A stretch of 64,000 nucleotides of DNA from Flavihumibacter soli (GCF_010692725.1 NZ_JAAFZB010000092.1:1-64000), one strand, 5' to 3'; shown: positions 8,605 to 16,965, counted from the stretch's first letter. A program made the numbers and translations. The notes: a model not told the origin generated them from the letters alone.

Positions 8605-9226
8605 TCCTAACTCTCCCAATCACCTTCTCCACTCTTTTCCGCTTGCTTTCCTTCTCAAATTCGCCCATCCTTGACATCAGTAATTCCAGGAAGCCGGCTT
8701 TGAATTTAGCTGAGATAACCGGCAGAGCATTCTCTGCGTACATGGGCAGCTGGTTAGGCGGACAGGAGCTCAGCTGACCCAGCAATAATATAAATGCTTC
8801 ATCATGATAGTCCTTGCTGCCCGCGAGCTTGATGAGGATGCTTACCGCGTGATCTTTGCTGATGACTGAGCCTTTATCGGCGGCGTCCAGGATCTTCGGG
8901 AGATTTTGCCAGATAATGTCCGGGTGGATATTGCTGATGCTGTCCAGTGCTGTCATTGCGCCCCATACCAGGCGGTTGTTTTTACTGTCCAGCAGCGATA
9001 TAAAAGTTTCGTGGTAAGGAGAGATCAGTTCCGGCTTTCGTTCCCCGATCTCATAAAGCACCTTCATGCAATCGCTTTGGATTGCTTTATCCTTGTGCAC
9101 CAGGTTTTCGATAAGTTCCCGGACAGCCTCCCGGTCTTCGGTACCGGCGATTAGGAGAGCCAGTTCCTGGTTAGGAACTTCATCCCTGCGGCCCAGTGAA
9201 CTTGAAAGTTTTTCAATTATGGTCAT
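8600..9226 (-). CDS. HEAT-repeat-like protein
   Basis: 208 aa, no signal peptide or membrane segment. The chain is a series of paired amphipathic helices with HEAT/ARM spacing (EDREAVRELIENL, DCMKVLYEIGE, NRLVWGAMTALDSIS, AVSILIKLAGS, ENALPVISAKF). It ends in a Lys/Arg-rich tail (SKRKRVEKVIGRVRN). HEAT-like repeats usually make protein or nucleic acid scaffolds. No enzyme motif is present. The gene lies between two heptamer arrays with no obvious operon partner; function unknown. Confidence 0.65.
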   Translation of the reverse strand: MTIIEKLSSSLGRRDEVPNQELALLIAGTEDREAVRELIENLVHKDKAIQSDCMKVLYEIGERKPELISPYHETFISLLDSKNNRLVWGAMTALDSISNIHPDIIWQNLPKILDAADKGSVISKDHAVSILIKLAGSKDYHDEAFILLLGQLSSCPPNQLPMYAENALPVISAKFKAGFLELLMSRMGEFEKESKRKRVEKVIGRVRN

Positions 9227-9229
9227 TTC

Positions 9230-9481
9230 AGCTATCAGGTATCAGGTAATAGGTATCAGGTAATAGGTATCAGGTAATAGGTACCAGGTATCGGGTATCA
9301 GGTATCGGGTATCAGGTAGTAGGTATCAGGTATCAGGTAATAGGTATCAGGTAATGGCAAACGGTTTGAGGTATCAGTTTAGAGGTTGTGCTTTTCGCTT
9401 TTTTCTGCTTTTCGCTTTCTGCTTTCACCTTTCTGCTTCAATCCTTATTCCTTGATCCTTATTCCTTGATCCTTTTCATCC
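9230..9481. repeat. Two-sided heptamer array between the HEAT gene and alkB
   Basis: 9230-9356 is a + strand array (AGGTATC, AGGTAAT, AGGTACC, GGGTATC). About 9390-9481 switches polarity: on the minus strand, starting at the alkB stop, the units are TAAGGAT, AAGGATC, AAGGAAT, AAGGATC, AAGGAAT, then AAAGCAG/AAAGGTG. The two halves are thus inverted relative to each other. Confidence 0.75.
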
Positions 9482-10087
9482 TTACAGCACGATGGTCCGG
9501 AATGTCAGGTTGATCCTAGGCCTGGTTATTTTCTTCGTTGGCGGCAGCCGGTGCAGCCAGTTCGTCTGCGTGGTATCTTTCATCACCAACAGGCTGCCGT
9601 GTTCCAGAACCAGTGATATAACCTGTTTACTTACCTTATGTTTGAAAGCGAATTTGCGCTCAGCACCCAGGCTTATGGAGGCGATGGTCGTATTTAATCC
9701 CAACGCTCTTTCGCTATCGCTGTGCCAGGCCATACCCTCATCACCGGTATGATACAGGTTGAGGAGACAGGAGTTAAACCGGGCGTTACTTTTCTGCTCG
9801 GCCAGCTCCTTCAGTTCCAGGAGTTCCTTTGTCCATGGCAGCGCCTCCTTCGTGGTGTTCGAGTAGGTATAAGCATACTGCTCATCGCCGTACCAGGCAA
9901 CCTTGCGTTTGGTAATGAGGTGCTTGCCCATGATCACCGCTTCATCGTTCTTCCAGGCTATCGTTTTTAACAGAGTATCAAAGTAGGCATTTGCTTTATC
10001 GTATTTAATAACCTGGCCATAATAGTTGACAGTTCCATCGGCGGGAAGGATGTTGGTGTTTTCATCCCGGAAGTTAAAGAGGTCCAT
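9482..10087 (-). CDS. alkB: AlkB-type 2OG-Fe(II) DNA dealkylase
   Basis: 201 aa. Jelly-roll 2-oxoglutarate/Fe(II) dioxygenase of the AlkB family: metal ligands His122 and Asp124 (WHSDSE) and His179 (WLHRLP), 2OG-binding Arg residues at 191/197 in RINLTFR, and the YHTGDEGMAWHSD segment before the HxD. AlkB enzymes remove methyl groups from 1-methyladenine and 3-methylcytosine oxidatively. Last gene of the alkylation-repair operon; its first 14 bases overlap the end of the Ada zinc-domain gene. The residue pattern is closer to ALKBH2/3-like bacterial proteins than to E. coli AlkB, judged by eye. Confidence 0.9.
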   Translation of the reverse strand: MDLFNFRDENTNILPADGTVNYYGQVIKYDKANAYFDTLLKTIAWKNDEAVIMGKHLITKRKVAWYGDEQYAYTYSNTTKEALPWTKELLELKELAEQKSNARFNSCLLNLYHTGDEGMAWHSDSERALGLNTTIASISLGAERKFAFKHKVSKQVISLVLEHGSLLVMKDTTQTNWLHRLPPTKKITRPRINLTFRTIVL

Positions 10088-10319
10088 TCTTGTATTTTTT
10101 ATATTCCTTAATCATGCAGTGTGCGCAGGGCCGGTAGCCATGCTCATGAGCTTCCTGCTCAGAGGCAAAGAATACCCTGTTTTCTTTCTTCATCCGTTTG
10201 CCGGATTTGCATTTCATCGTTCCATAAATTCTAAGCCTACTGTTTCCGCCAAGGCAGATCACTTTGTGCCTTACCAATCTGCCAAATTCCGCATTGCTCA
10301 GTTTGTCATGCCTGATCAT
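10074..10319 (-). CDS. Stand-alone Ada metal-binding domain protein
   Basis: 81 aa. Matches the N-terminal zinc/methyl-acceptor domain of Ada: RxIYG-x-K-C-x-SGKRMKKENRVFF, then EAHEHGYRPCAHC. Cys37, Cys65 and Cys68 align with three of the four Ada zinc cysteines; the first CRPSC cysteine position is Gly33, while an extra Cys22 might substitute. In E. coli Ada this domain is fused to the AraC-MGMT part encoded here by another gene three positions upstream. Starts 4 bp after the preceding oxygenase gene and overlaps alkB. Whether it accepts methyl groups from phosphotriesters is not provable from sequence. Confidence 0.8.
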   Translation of the reverse strand: MIRHDKLSNAEFGRLVRHKVICLGGNSRLRIYGTMKCKSGKRMKKENRVFFASEQEAHEHGYRPCAHCMIKEYKKYKNGPL

Positions 10320-10323
10320 TCTG

Positions 10324-11037
10324 TTAGCTTAAAGCGTCATGAAAAATAATCCCTAAGGTGTGACGTTCGCCTGTATGCAGCTCGCTGACACCATGTTTCA
10401 TGTTAGCCCTGTAATAGCCTTTGCTTCCTTTGACCGGACGAAAATTCGTAGTAAAAACCAACATGTCGCCTTTGCCCGGTTTCAATACGATCGCCTTCGA
10501 CTGGGCGCGCGGTGTCTGCTGTGTCAGGACGAACTCGCCGCCTGTATAATCCTTGTCGGGCTCATTCAAAAACAAGACCAGTTGCATCGGGAAATAGATG
10601 TCGCCGTAAAGATCCTGGTGAAGCGTATTATACCCGCCTTTGCCGTATTTCAAGATCAGGACCGTCGGCCTGGTCTGCTTGTTATTATGGCAAAGCGTTT
10701 GCAATTCGATGAATGTCTCCGGAAAGCGGGTATCAATATTCAGGACCTTCATCCAGAGGTTGGCAATGGGAGCGATATGCGGGTAAACAGATTCCCTAAT
10801 GGTTTGTATCAGATCCGGTAAAGGGTAATTGAAATATTTGTATTCACCCAACCCAAACCGGTAACGCTCCATGACCACGGTTTTTCGGTAGGCTGCCGGG
10901 TTATCGTAATCCTGAAGGATCTGCCGGCATTCCTGATCGCATAATAGCTCAGATACCAGGGAATATCCCTTTTCGTGCATGGATTCGGAAAGTGCCTGCC
11001 AGTCTATGGCCTCTATTTTTTCTTTAATATCATTCAT
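10324..11037 (-). CDS. 2OG-Fe(II) oxygenase of the alkylation-repair operon
   Basis: 237 aa. Prolyl-hydroxylase-like 2OG-Fe(II) fold: His140 and Asp142 (LHQDLYGD), distal His215 (MKHGVSEL) and Arg225 (ERHTLGIIF). Distinct from AlkB in sequence. It lies 19 bp after the AraC-MGMT gene and 4 bp before the Ada zinc-domain gene, all on one strand, so it belongs to the same transcript. That context suggests a nucleic-acid or repair-related oxidative dealkylation, but the substrate is inference. Confidence 0.8.
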   Translation of the reverse strand: MNDIKEKIEAIDWQALSESMHEKGYSLVSELLCDQECRQILQDYDNPAAYRKTVVMERYRFGLGEYKYFNYPLPDLIQTIRESVYPHIAPIANLWMKVLNIDTRFPETFIELQTLCHNNKQTRPTVLILKYGKGGYNTLHQDLYGDIYFPMQLVLFLNEPDKDYTGGEFVLTQQTPRAQSKAIVLKPGKGDMLVFTTNFRPVKGSKGYYRANMKHGVSELHTGERHTLGIIFHDALS

Positions 11038-11056
11038 GTCTCGCAGGTTTCTGAGG

Positions 11057-11932
11057 TTAGGAAACTGAACTCTCCATATGGGCCGCTTCCCAGCCGATGA
11101 TGGCGGTTTTGCGAAGGCTGCCCCAATGGTATCCGCCTACGATTCCCGTAGACTGTATCACCCGGTGACAGGGGATCAGGAAGGCTACCGGGTTAGCACC
11201 GATCGCCGAGCCCACCGCCCGGGAGGCTCCGGGATTTTGCAAGTGCCTCGATATATCTCCGTAAGTAGCCAGTCTTCCCATGGGTATTTTCAACAGGGCT
11301 TCCCACACTTTGAGCTGAAAGTCGGTGCCTTTCAGGTGTAATTTTATCTGGTGGAGTTTGCTCCAGTCATGACTGAAAATAAATAGCGCATTCTGCTGGA
11401 TAATATCCAGTACCTGTTTGTAAACAGCGTTTGGAAACTTAGCCCGCAGTATTTGCAAGGACCCGGTTTCGTCTTCCGCGAAAGCGATGTGGCAGATACC
11501 TTTAGCTGTGGAGGCTACCAAAACATTGCCGAAAGGGGTTTCGGCAAAGCTGAAGTTAATGTTCAGGTTTTCCCCACCGTTCTTGTATTCGCCCGGTGTC
11601 ATACCCTCGATATTCACAAACAGGTCATGCAGCCGGCCTGTGCCCGAAAGGCCGGTTTCCAAAGCTGTTTCAAATAAGGAAGCCTGGTTCTCTTTGAGGA
11701 GTTTCTTGGCGTGTTCGACACTGATATATTGAAGGAACTTTTTCGGACTGGTTCCGGCCCATTGGGTAAAAAGGCGCTGAAAGTGAAAAGGACTCAGGTT
11801 TACCTTATCAGCAACTTCCTCCAATCCGGGCTGAAACATGAAATTGGTTTGGATATATTGAATGGCTTCTGCGATCCGTTGGTAGTCAATTTTTTCCTGC
11901 TCTTTCATTTTGTTATCATTTACTTGAGACAA
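11057..11932 (-). CDS. AraC-type regulator fused to O6-methylguanine-DNA methyltransferase
   Basis: 291 aa. AraC HTH domain (about 17-117) followed by a methyltransferase domain (about 125-285) with acceptor motif IPCHRVIQ (Cys255), Arg finger segment ASRAVGSAIGANPVAFL and the LATYGDIS helix. This equals E. coli Ada without its N-terminal zinc domain, which sits in the same operon as a separate 81-aa gene. Acts as suicide DNA repair protein and probably as operon activator. First gene of the operon, divergent from the radical-SAM repair gene. Confidence 0.9.
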   Translation of the reverse strand: MSQVNDNKMKEQEKIDYQRIAEAIQYIQTNFMFQPGLEEVADKVNLSPFHFQRLFTQWAGTSPKKFLQYISVEHAKKLLKENQASLFETALETGLSGTGRLHDLFVNIEGMTPGEYKNGGENLNINFSFAETPFGNVLVASTAKGICHIAFAEDETGSLQILRAKFPNAVYKQVLDIIQQNALFIFSHDWSKLHQIKLHLKGTDFQLKVWEALLKIPMGRLATYGDISRHLQNPGASRAVGSAIGANPVAFLIPCHRVIQSTGIVGGYHWGSLRKTAIIGWEAAHMESSVS

Positions 11933-11994
11933 ATGTAGAGACGAATAATACAGCGAACTACCCGAAAGTTGCTATGTTTTGTAAGGTTCTTTAT

Positions 11995-12135
11995 ATACCG
12001 GAACACATGTGATATTGTTAATGTGATAATTTGCTGATGGGATAATGTGCTAATGAGATAATTTGCTAATGTGTTAATTCGGCTAAACCCTCTTCAGCAG
12101 ATTATCATACTATCATATTATCACACTATCATATT
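11995..12135. repeat. Inverted 7-8 bp repeats between the two repair operons
   Basis: Left part: GATAATTTGCTGATGG, GATAATGTGCTAATGA, GATAATTTGCTAATGTG. Right part: TATCATAC, TATCATAT, TATCACAC, TATCATAT. The parts are roughly reverse complementary (GATAAT versus ATTATC) and could pair imperfectly. They occupy the shared promoter region, so regulation is possible but unproven. Confidence 0.6.
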
Positions 12136-12169
12136 TTCTGTTTGCTAATATATTTAGTATTTTAGCGAT

Positions 12170-13423
12170 ATGTCTGAAAGAATTCGTGAAAAGTTACAGA
12201 TCCTCACTGATGCTGCTAAATACGATGTTTCCTGCTCATCAAGCGGCAGTTCGCGCAAGAACAAAAATAAAGGTTTAGGAGATACCGGTAACGGAATATG
12301 TCATACCTATACCGAAGATGGTCGCTGCGTCTCTTTGCTGAAGATCCTGTTTACCAATGTATGCATTTTTGATTGCGCCTATTGCGTTACGCGGAAAAGC
12401 AATGATATTAAGCGGGTGGCCTTTACCGTCCAGGAGGTAGTGGACCTGACGCTGAATTTCTATCGCCGCAACTACATCGAGGGACTTTTCCTCAGCTCCG
12501 GGATCTTTAAGGATGCCGATCATACGATGGAACGGCTGGTACGTGTTGCTAAAAAATTAAGAAAGGAGCATAATTTCAATGGCTATATACACCTGAAATC
12601 AATCCCGGGCGCCAGTGACGAACTGATGCACGAGGCGGGATTATATGCAGACCGCCTGAGCATTAATATTGAAATACCGACGGAAAGCGGGCTGAAACTC
12701 CTGGCTCCTGATAAGGATCATAAGGAGATGTTCCGGCCGATGAACTACCTGAAGAATGAGATCATCCTGAAAAAGGAAGAGAAAAAGCTGTTTAGGAAAG
12801 CTCCCCTGTTTACCCCGGCGGGCCAGAGCAGCCAGATGATCATCGGGGCGGCAAAAGAATCCGATAAGGATATCATGTACACGGCCGCGAAATTATATAC
12901 CGGCTTCAACCTGAAGCGGGTTTATTATTCCGGCTACGTTCCGGTAAGCAACGACAGGCGGCTTCCCGGCCTGGGAAGTGCTGTTCCCATGGTTCGCGAG
13001 AACCGCCTGTATCAGACCGACTGGCTGATGCGCTTTTATGGCTTCGGAGTGAAGGAACTTCTTAATGATGCAAACCCGCATCTTGACCTGGATATTGATC
13101 CCAAGCTTAGCTGGGCTTTACGGAACCTGAGCTGCTTCCCGATGGATATCAACAAGGTCAGCCTCCACGAGATCCTGCGCGTTCCCGGCATCGGGATGCA
13201 ATCGGCCCATAAGATCGTTGCAGCTCGCAAGTTCCAGAAGCTTAACTGGGATCACCTGAAGAAGATCGGGGTGGCCATCAACAGGGCGAAGTATTTTATT
13301 ACCTGCGGCAGCCGGCAGTTTGAGAGCCGTGACCTCAGCGCGATGAAGATCAAGCAGTTTATTCTTGGCGGCTCTGCCAGTAAATATTTGAAAATCGCTC
13401 AGCAGCAATTAAGTCTTTTTTAA
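12170..13423 (+). CDS. Putative DNA repair radical SAM protein (TIGR03916 type)
   Basis: 417 aa. Radical SAM cluster motif CxxxCxxC at Cys65, Cys69, Cys72 (VCIFDCAYC), preceded by an N-terminal extension with CSSSGSS. A helix-hairpin-helix (VPGIGMQSAHKI, about 340) near the C-terminus indicates DNA contact. The family is described as putative DNA modification/repair and is paired with TIGR03915 proteins. Here the next gene is exactly that partner, and the stop and start share one base (TAATG). The divergent neighbour is an alkylation-repair operon, which supports a repair role. Confidence 0.85.
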   Translation: MSERIREKLQILTDAAKYDVSCSSSGSSRKNKNKGLGDTGNGICHTYTEDGRCVSLLKILFTNVCIFDCAYCVTRKSNDIKRVAFTVQEVVDLTLNFYRRNYIEGLFLSSGIFKDADHTMERLVRVAKKLRKEHNFNGYIHLKSIPGASDELMHEAGLYADRLSINIEIPTESGLKLLAPDKDHKEMFRPMNYLKNEIILKKEEKKLFRKAPLFTPAGQSSQMIIGAAKESDKDIMYTAAKLYTGFNLKRVYYSGYVPVSNDRRLPGLGSAVPMVRENRLYQTDWLMRFYGFGVKELLNDANPHLDLDIDPKLSWALRNLSCFPMDINKVSLHEILRVPGIGMQSAHKIVAARKFQKLNWDHLKKIGVAINRAKYFITCGSRQFESRDLSAMKIKQFILGGSASKYLKIAQQQLSLF

Positions 13424-14199
13424 TGGGAGTCTTCATTTACGATAGTACCTGGACAGGGTTTCTGAGTACCATATTTGAAATTTTTGAAAGGCGTGTCAGG
13501 CCGGTGAACATTACCACGGTCGGTCGGTATATGCCGGATGTATTTGCCCAGCCCTTGCATGTTACTACGGACGAGGTTAAAGCGGAAAGGGTATTAGCAG
13601 GGATTGCGAAAAAGATCTCAGCGCCGGCTGTCAGGAAATTGTATGCCTGCTTTCTTTCCGAACTGCCCGGTATTGAAAATACGCTCTATGCTTATATCCG
13701 TCTTGTTTTTGCGATGAAAGAATCTCCTGAACGGGCTTACGCCGATCCGGATGTATTAAGGGTCAGCCAGGTTGACAAGATGGTGCATCGTGAAAAGCAC
13801 CGCATGGAAGCCTTTGTGCGTTTTCAGTTAACGTCTGATGATCTTTACTATGCTGCGGTGGAACCGGACTATAATGTATTGCCCCTGATCCTGAATCACT
13901 TTAAACGCCGCTACGCCGACCAGCGCTGGCTTATTTATGACCTGAGACGTGATTATGGGATCTATTACGATCTGAAGACTGTCGAAGAAGTAACGCTTAG
14001 TTTCAATGATAAGTCAACCGGCAGCGAACCGTCAATTCCTTTATTTCATGAGGAGGAGGCCTTATACCAGGCGCTGTGGAAGGATTATTTCAAACATGTC
14101 AATATCAAGGAAAGGAAGAATGATAAGCTGCATTTGCAGCATGTTCCCAAGCGCTACTGGAAGAACCTGACCGAGAAATTCAATTTGCTAATGTGGTAA
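13423..14199 (+). CDS. TIGR03915-family (DUF4130) putative DNA metabolism protein
   Basis: 258 aa, no signal peptide. Recognisable features: early YDSTWTGFLS, the conserved KMVHREKHRMEAFVRFQ segment (about 122-140), the HFKRRYADQRWLIYDLRRDYGIYYD segment region (about 158-185), and the late WKDYFKHVNIKERKN-x-HVPKRYW motif. The family is co-transcribed with, or fused to, partners such as uracil-DNA glycosylase-like domains. Start overlaps the upstream stop by one base, implying translational coupling. The last codons and stop lie inside a TTGCTAATG repeat, so the extreme C-terminus may have been remodelled. Confidence 0.85.
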   Translation: MGVFIYDSTWTGFLSTIFEIFERRVRPVNITTVGRYMPDVFAQPLHVTTDEVKAERVLAGIAKKISAPAVRKLYACFLSELPGIENTLYAYIRLVFAMKESPERAYADPDVLRVSQVDKMVHREKHRMEAFVRFQLTSDDLYYAAVEPDYNVLPLILNHFKRRYADQRWLIYDLRRDYGIYYDLKTVEEVTLSFNDKSTGSEPSIPLFHEEEALYQALWKDYFKHVNIKERKNDKLHLQHVPKRYWKNLTEKFNLLMW

Positions 14200-14222
14200 T
14201 TTGTCAATTTGCTAATGGGGCG
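14183..14222 (+). repeat. TTTGCTAATG repeats at the end of the TIGR03915 gene
   Basis: AATTTGCTAATGTGGTAATTTG is followed by CAATTTGCTAATGGGG. The first copy encodes the last residues (NLLMW) and the stop codon. The same motif occurs in the repair promoter region at 12.0-12.1 kb. Confidence 0.6.
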
Positions 14223-14256
14223 TTAGCCATCTGATAATTTGTGTTAATCCGTGTGA

Positions 14257-14327
14257 TTCCATCTAACAAATTATACTAGCTAAGTTGTGAGTGACAGACC
14301 TGTTTTTTATTCTTTTTTGATGAACTG
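14257..14327. repeat. 71-bp dispersed element, copy 1
   Basis: About 80% identical, over the same 71-bp length, to 38096-38166: TTCCATCT, AAATTATACTAGCTAAGT, then GTGAC and TTTTGATGAAC at the end. Both copies are intergenic. No ORF and no strong palindrome. Confidence 0.7.
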
Positions 14328-14361
14328 TTAATTAGTGCAATTTGTGGCGATTCAATCTCAT

Positions 14362-14538
14362 GATACCCGCTACCTGCTACCCGATACCTGATACCTTATA
14401 CCCGCTACCCGATACCTGCTACCTGCTACCTGCTACCCGATACCTGCTACCTGCTACCCGATACCTGCTACCCGATACCTGCTACCTGCTACCCGATACC
14501 TGCTACCAGTTACCTGCTACCCCACACCTGCTACCTGA
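14362..14538 (-). repeat. Heptanucleotide array anchored at the T9SS cargo stop codon
   Basis: On the minus strand the final Arg codon and stop (AGG TAG) are the first heptamer AGGTAGC, followed by AGGTGTG, GGGTAGC, AGGTAAC, TGGTAGC, AGGTATC, GGGTAGC and about 18 further units. It is the longest uninterrupted array in the window. Confidence 0.85.
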
Positions 14539-16003
14539 TGATCGTTACCGAGCCTTTGACCGGTTGGCTATCCGTTTTCAGGTCAATTACATAGTAATAA
14601 ACGCCGGTTGGCAGGGGCTCACCCTTAAAACTGCCGTCCCACTGCTGGGTATAGCCAACACTTTGAAAAACGATCTGGCCGTAACGATTGAACACGCGGA
14701 TCCGGGCATCGGGGTAGGTTTCCAGTGCGGCGATTGACCAAAAGTCGTTTACCATATCAGCGTTAGGCGTAAAGGCATTGGGAACAACCAATTTTTTCAG
14801 AACCCGTATGCTGACCTCATCGACCGCTGTACTGCTGCAGCCATCATCCGACATCACATTCAGTGTATAGGTGACATCTTCCGTCGGACTGGATACCGGG
14901 TTCAGGATGTCAGGATTATCCAAATAATAACCCGGCGACCAGAAGTAGGTCAGGTTATCTCCCGTAACCTTACCATTCAGTGTAATTGACTGGCCTTCCA
15001 TAACCACGCGGTCCTCCCCGGCATCCGCTGTCGGCTTAGCCTTTACCTCGGTAAACAGGCTGTCGGATACCACCCGGCAGTTAGGGGAATTAATATTGAT
15101 CCCCTCTGCCACAGCCAGTCGAAAGCGGTAGCCTTCACGGTTGACGATCGGGATCTCCAGAGTGTATGATGCCTGTGTGGCACCTACGATGTCCTTCCAG
15201 CCTGTGCCGTCCAGGCTGTTCATCTGCCACTGGAAGGATGGGGAGATATAGCCTGCAGAAATGTCTGCATCCAGCTGAACGGTTCCGATTTCTCCTTCGC
15301 ACAAGAGGTTATTGTTACCCGAAAACGGTTGACTTTCGGCTGTTATGGTGGGACCGCATGCGCGGAAGGTTATGTCGTCGAGCGCGAGATCATTGCCGAT
15401 CCCGCCCGGAGCATTGTTTGTCAGGCGGATAACTACCTCCTCGACGCCGGGCAGCGTTGTAAAGAAGAAGCCGTGCTGTTTCCAGGTAGCGCTCGGCGTT
15501 TCTGGAATGTCACCCGTATTGTATGTACCGAGAATAGTTCCGCTGGTACTTTCAATGTTGAAGGTGAGGTTGGGTTTTATGGTGTTGCCGTTGCCTCTGA
15601 GCACATTCACGACCCAGGCAGCAAACTCATAGGTCGTGCCTCCGCATAGGCCGCCTACCCGCTGGATATAAAAATCGCTGGGATCATAAGAGGCATTGAT
15701 CAGCATCATATTGCCGGATATATCATTAGGCGTATGATCTTCGGGAACATTATGCCAGGTGTTGTTAAAGCATGGGGACATCTGGGATGTCATTGTGTAA
15801 AGCCCATCGTCCGGGCAGGAAATTGAAGTATATCGGTAGGAGGTAACACCAGGAGGGAGGGGTAGGGCCGCCGCCGCGCCGGCACCAAAGGTGATATTAA
15901 CCACCGGGTCTCCCAGGCTCCCGTTACAGGTCTGAGCCTTGCCCTCCGGGGAAGAAAACAGGATAGGGAGGAGTGCAAGAAAAAACAGTGTTAAAAATCT
16001 CAA
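14531..16003 (-). CDS. T9SS type B cargo (gliding motility-associated C-terminal domain)
   Basis: 490 aa. Sec signal peptide (about 1-23). A jelly-roll domain follows (about 95-215, ending LALDDITFRACG), then Ig-like segments with a PKD-like domain (about 330-400; DAGEDRVVMEGQSITLNG). The C-terminal module (about 405-490; VPNAFTPNADMVNDFW, FNRYGQIVFQS, WDGSFKGEPLPTGVYYYVI) is the CHU_C/type B sorting signal. That module directs secretion across the outer membrane by the type IX system and surface attachment. Probably a surface adhesin; no catalytic motif. Confidence 0.9.
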   Translation of the reverse strand: MRFLTLFFLALLPILFSSPEGKAQTCNGSLGDPVVNITFGAGAAAALPLPPGVTSYRYTSISCPDDGLYTMTSQMSPCFNNTWHNVPEDHTPNDISGNMMLINASYDPSDFYIQRVGGLCGGTTYEFAAWVVNVLRGNGNTIKPNLTFNIESTSGTILGTYNTGDIPETPSATWKQHGFFFTTLPGVEEVVIRLTNNAPGGIGNDLALDDITFRACGPTITAESQPFSGNNNLLCEGEIGTVQLDADISAGYISPSFQWQMNSLDGTGWKDIVGATQASYTLEIPIVNREGYRFRLAVAEGININSPNCRVVSDSLFTEVKAKPTADAGEDRVVMEGQSITLNGKVTGDNLTYFWSPGYYLDNPDILNPVSSPTEDVTYTLNVMSDDGCSSTAVDEVSIRVLKKLVVPNAFTPNADMVNDFWSIAALETYPDARIRVFNRYGQIVFQSVGYTQQWDGSFKGEPLPTGVYYYVIDLKTDSQPVKGSVTIIR

Positions 16004-16117
16004 AATGAATGCTGTGTCAAAATCCCTTTCTCAATTCGCCTATAGGTCCCAACACCCTTGGGGTGTAGTGGATAATTGACCCCGGGCGAATAAACGAACC
16101 ACAGGGCCGGTTTGTTA

Positions 16118-16576
16118 CTAGAACGTCTTTTTCTCGATGAGCTCGTGATTTTTCAGGTATAGTGGAAGTGCCGCTGAGCCATACCATTCAAAAAGTTCGG
16201 CATCCAGTAGTTTTGCTTTTATTGCCGGATCTGTCATGATCAGTTTATTAGCTTCCTCGAGCGTTTTTACATTTAAGATGAAGATACCACGGTATGTACG
16301 ATCGTTCTTCTTTAACGGCCCTGCCACAATGAGCTTTCCGTCTTCCACCAGTCGGCCGATATTAGCCATATGGCCGCCGAACAGGCTGTCGATCTGTGCT
16401 TTGTCTGTCGTTTTGTTGGTACCCGTTTTCAGGATTACCAGAACGTATTGTTTCATGCCATAGTCATCGCCGCCCAATGAATCAGCCAGGGCCTTGTTAT
16501 ATTTCGGATTCGTTGACTGTGCATAAGCTCCGGCACTGAATATGGAGAACAGCACCATTAGGATTAAGGTCTTCAT
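16118..16576 (-). CDS. Exported YciI-like protein
   Basis: 152 aa. Signal peptide (1-19, AYA-Q). The mature part carries a YCII-related dimeric alpha/beta-barrel domain (about 40-135): YVLVILKTG, HMANIGRLVEDGKLIVAGPL, GIFILNVKTLEEANKLIMTDPAI. Cytoplasmic YciI proteins resemble muconolactone isomerases; exported versions are common in Bacteroidota with unknown substrates. Stands alone. Confidence 0.8.
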   Translation of the reverse strand: MKTLILMVLFSIFSAGAYAQSTNPKYNKALADSLGGDDYGMKQYVLVILKTGTNKTTDKAQIDSLFGGHMANIGRLVEDGKLIVAGPLKKNDRTYRGIFILNVKTLEEANKLIMTDPAIKAKLLDAELFEWYGSAALPLYLKNHELIEKKTF

Positions 16577-16680
16577 TGTGTTTCGTTTATTGATCTTTGA
16601 ATTTGCTTTGCCAGTGCTGGCAGTTCAGCTGATGAATATAGCCAGAATTTACGAGTTGAGAAATCCTCGATGTAAATGCC

Positions 16681-16856
16681 GACGCCGAATGTATCGAAGG
16701 TCTGTAGAAAATATGTTTTATCCGTTCATTCGACCGGTCGCACATTCGAAAACATTTACGGTCCGCTAAATACGATGATTGTTTAAGTTCGCCCCCTTCA
16801 GGGTCGTAATTACCATTTCTGGATAATTTCTATAAACGGGTGATCGCTTCGGAATC
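16681..16856. repeat. Mirror-nested REP quadruplet, family C copy (decayed)
   Basis: Four units in the R1-R2-R2'-R1' order: 16681-16711 (CGAATGTATCGAAGGTCTGT), 16727-16744 (decayed GACCGGTC core), 16787-16810 (CCCCTTCAGGGTCG) and 16821-16856 (TTTCTATAAACGGGTGATCG). It matches the better preserved copies at 48.6 and 50.6 kb. The rest of the 16.58-16.96 kb gap shows no gene. Confidence 0.7.
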
Positions 16857-16932
16857 TTATTATGTAACAGGCTTAGTGTATTTAATACTACAGCTCAATT
16901 GTTATTTAAAAGGAAATTTAAAGATTTATTAG

Positions 16933-16940
16933 TAAATTTG
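16933..16940 (+). promoter_or_regulatory. Putative -7 box of the 66-aa gene
   Basis: TAAATTTG matches TAnnTTTG, 25 bp before the start codon. No -33 TTTG is present at the expected spacing. Confidence 0.3.
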
Positions 16941-16965
16941 TAGACATCCAACCAAGCATTCAGCC

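Noticed and set aside
9230-9356. CRISPR array
   Set aside because: The unit is 7 bp with no spacers of constant length and no cas genes in the window; the same holds for the arrays at 8.1, 14.4, 19.1, 30.1 and 61.7 kb.
14342-14737. 131-aa ORF on the + strand (repeated YLLPATRYLLP)
   Set aside because: Its first half is a translation of the heptamer array and its second half is antisense to the conserved C-terminal domain of the T9SS cargo. The repeated protein pattern follows from the 7-bp (21-bp) DNA period.
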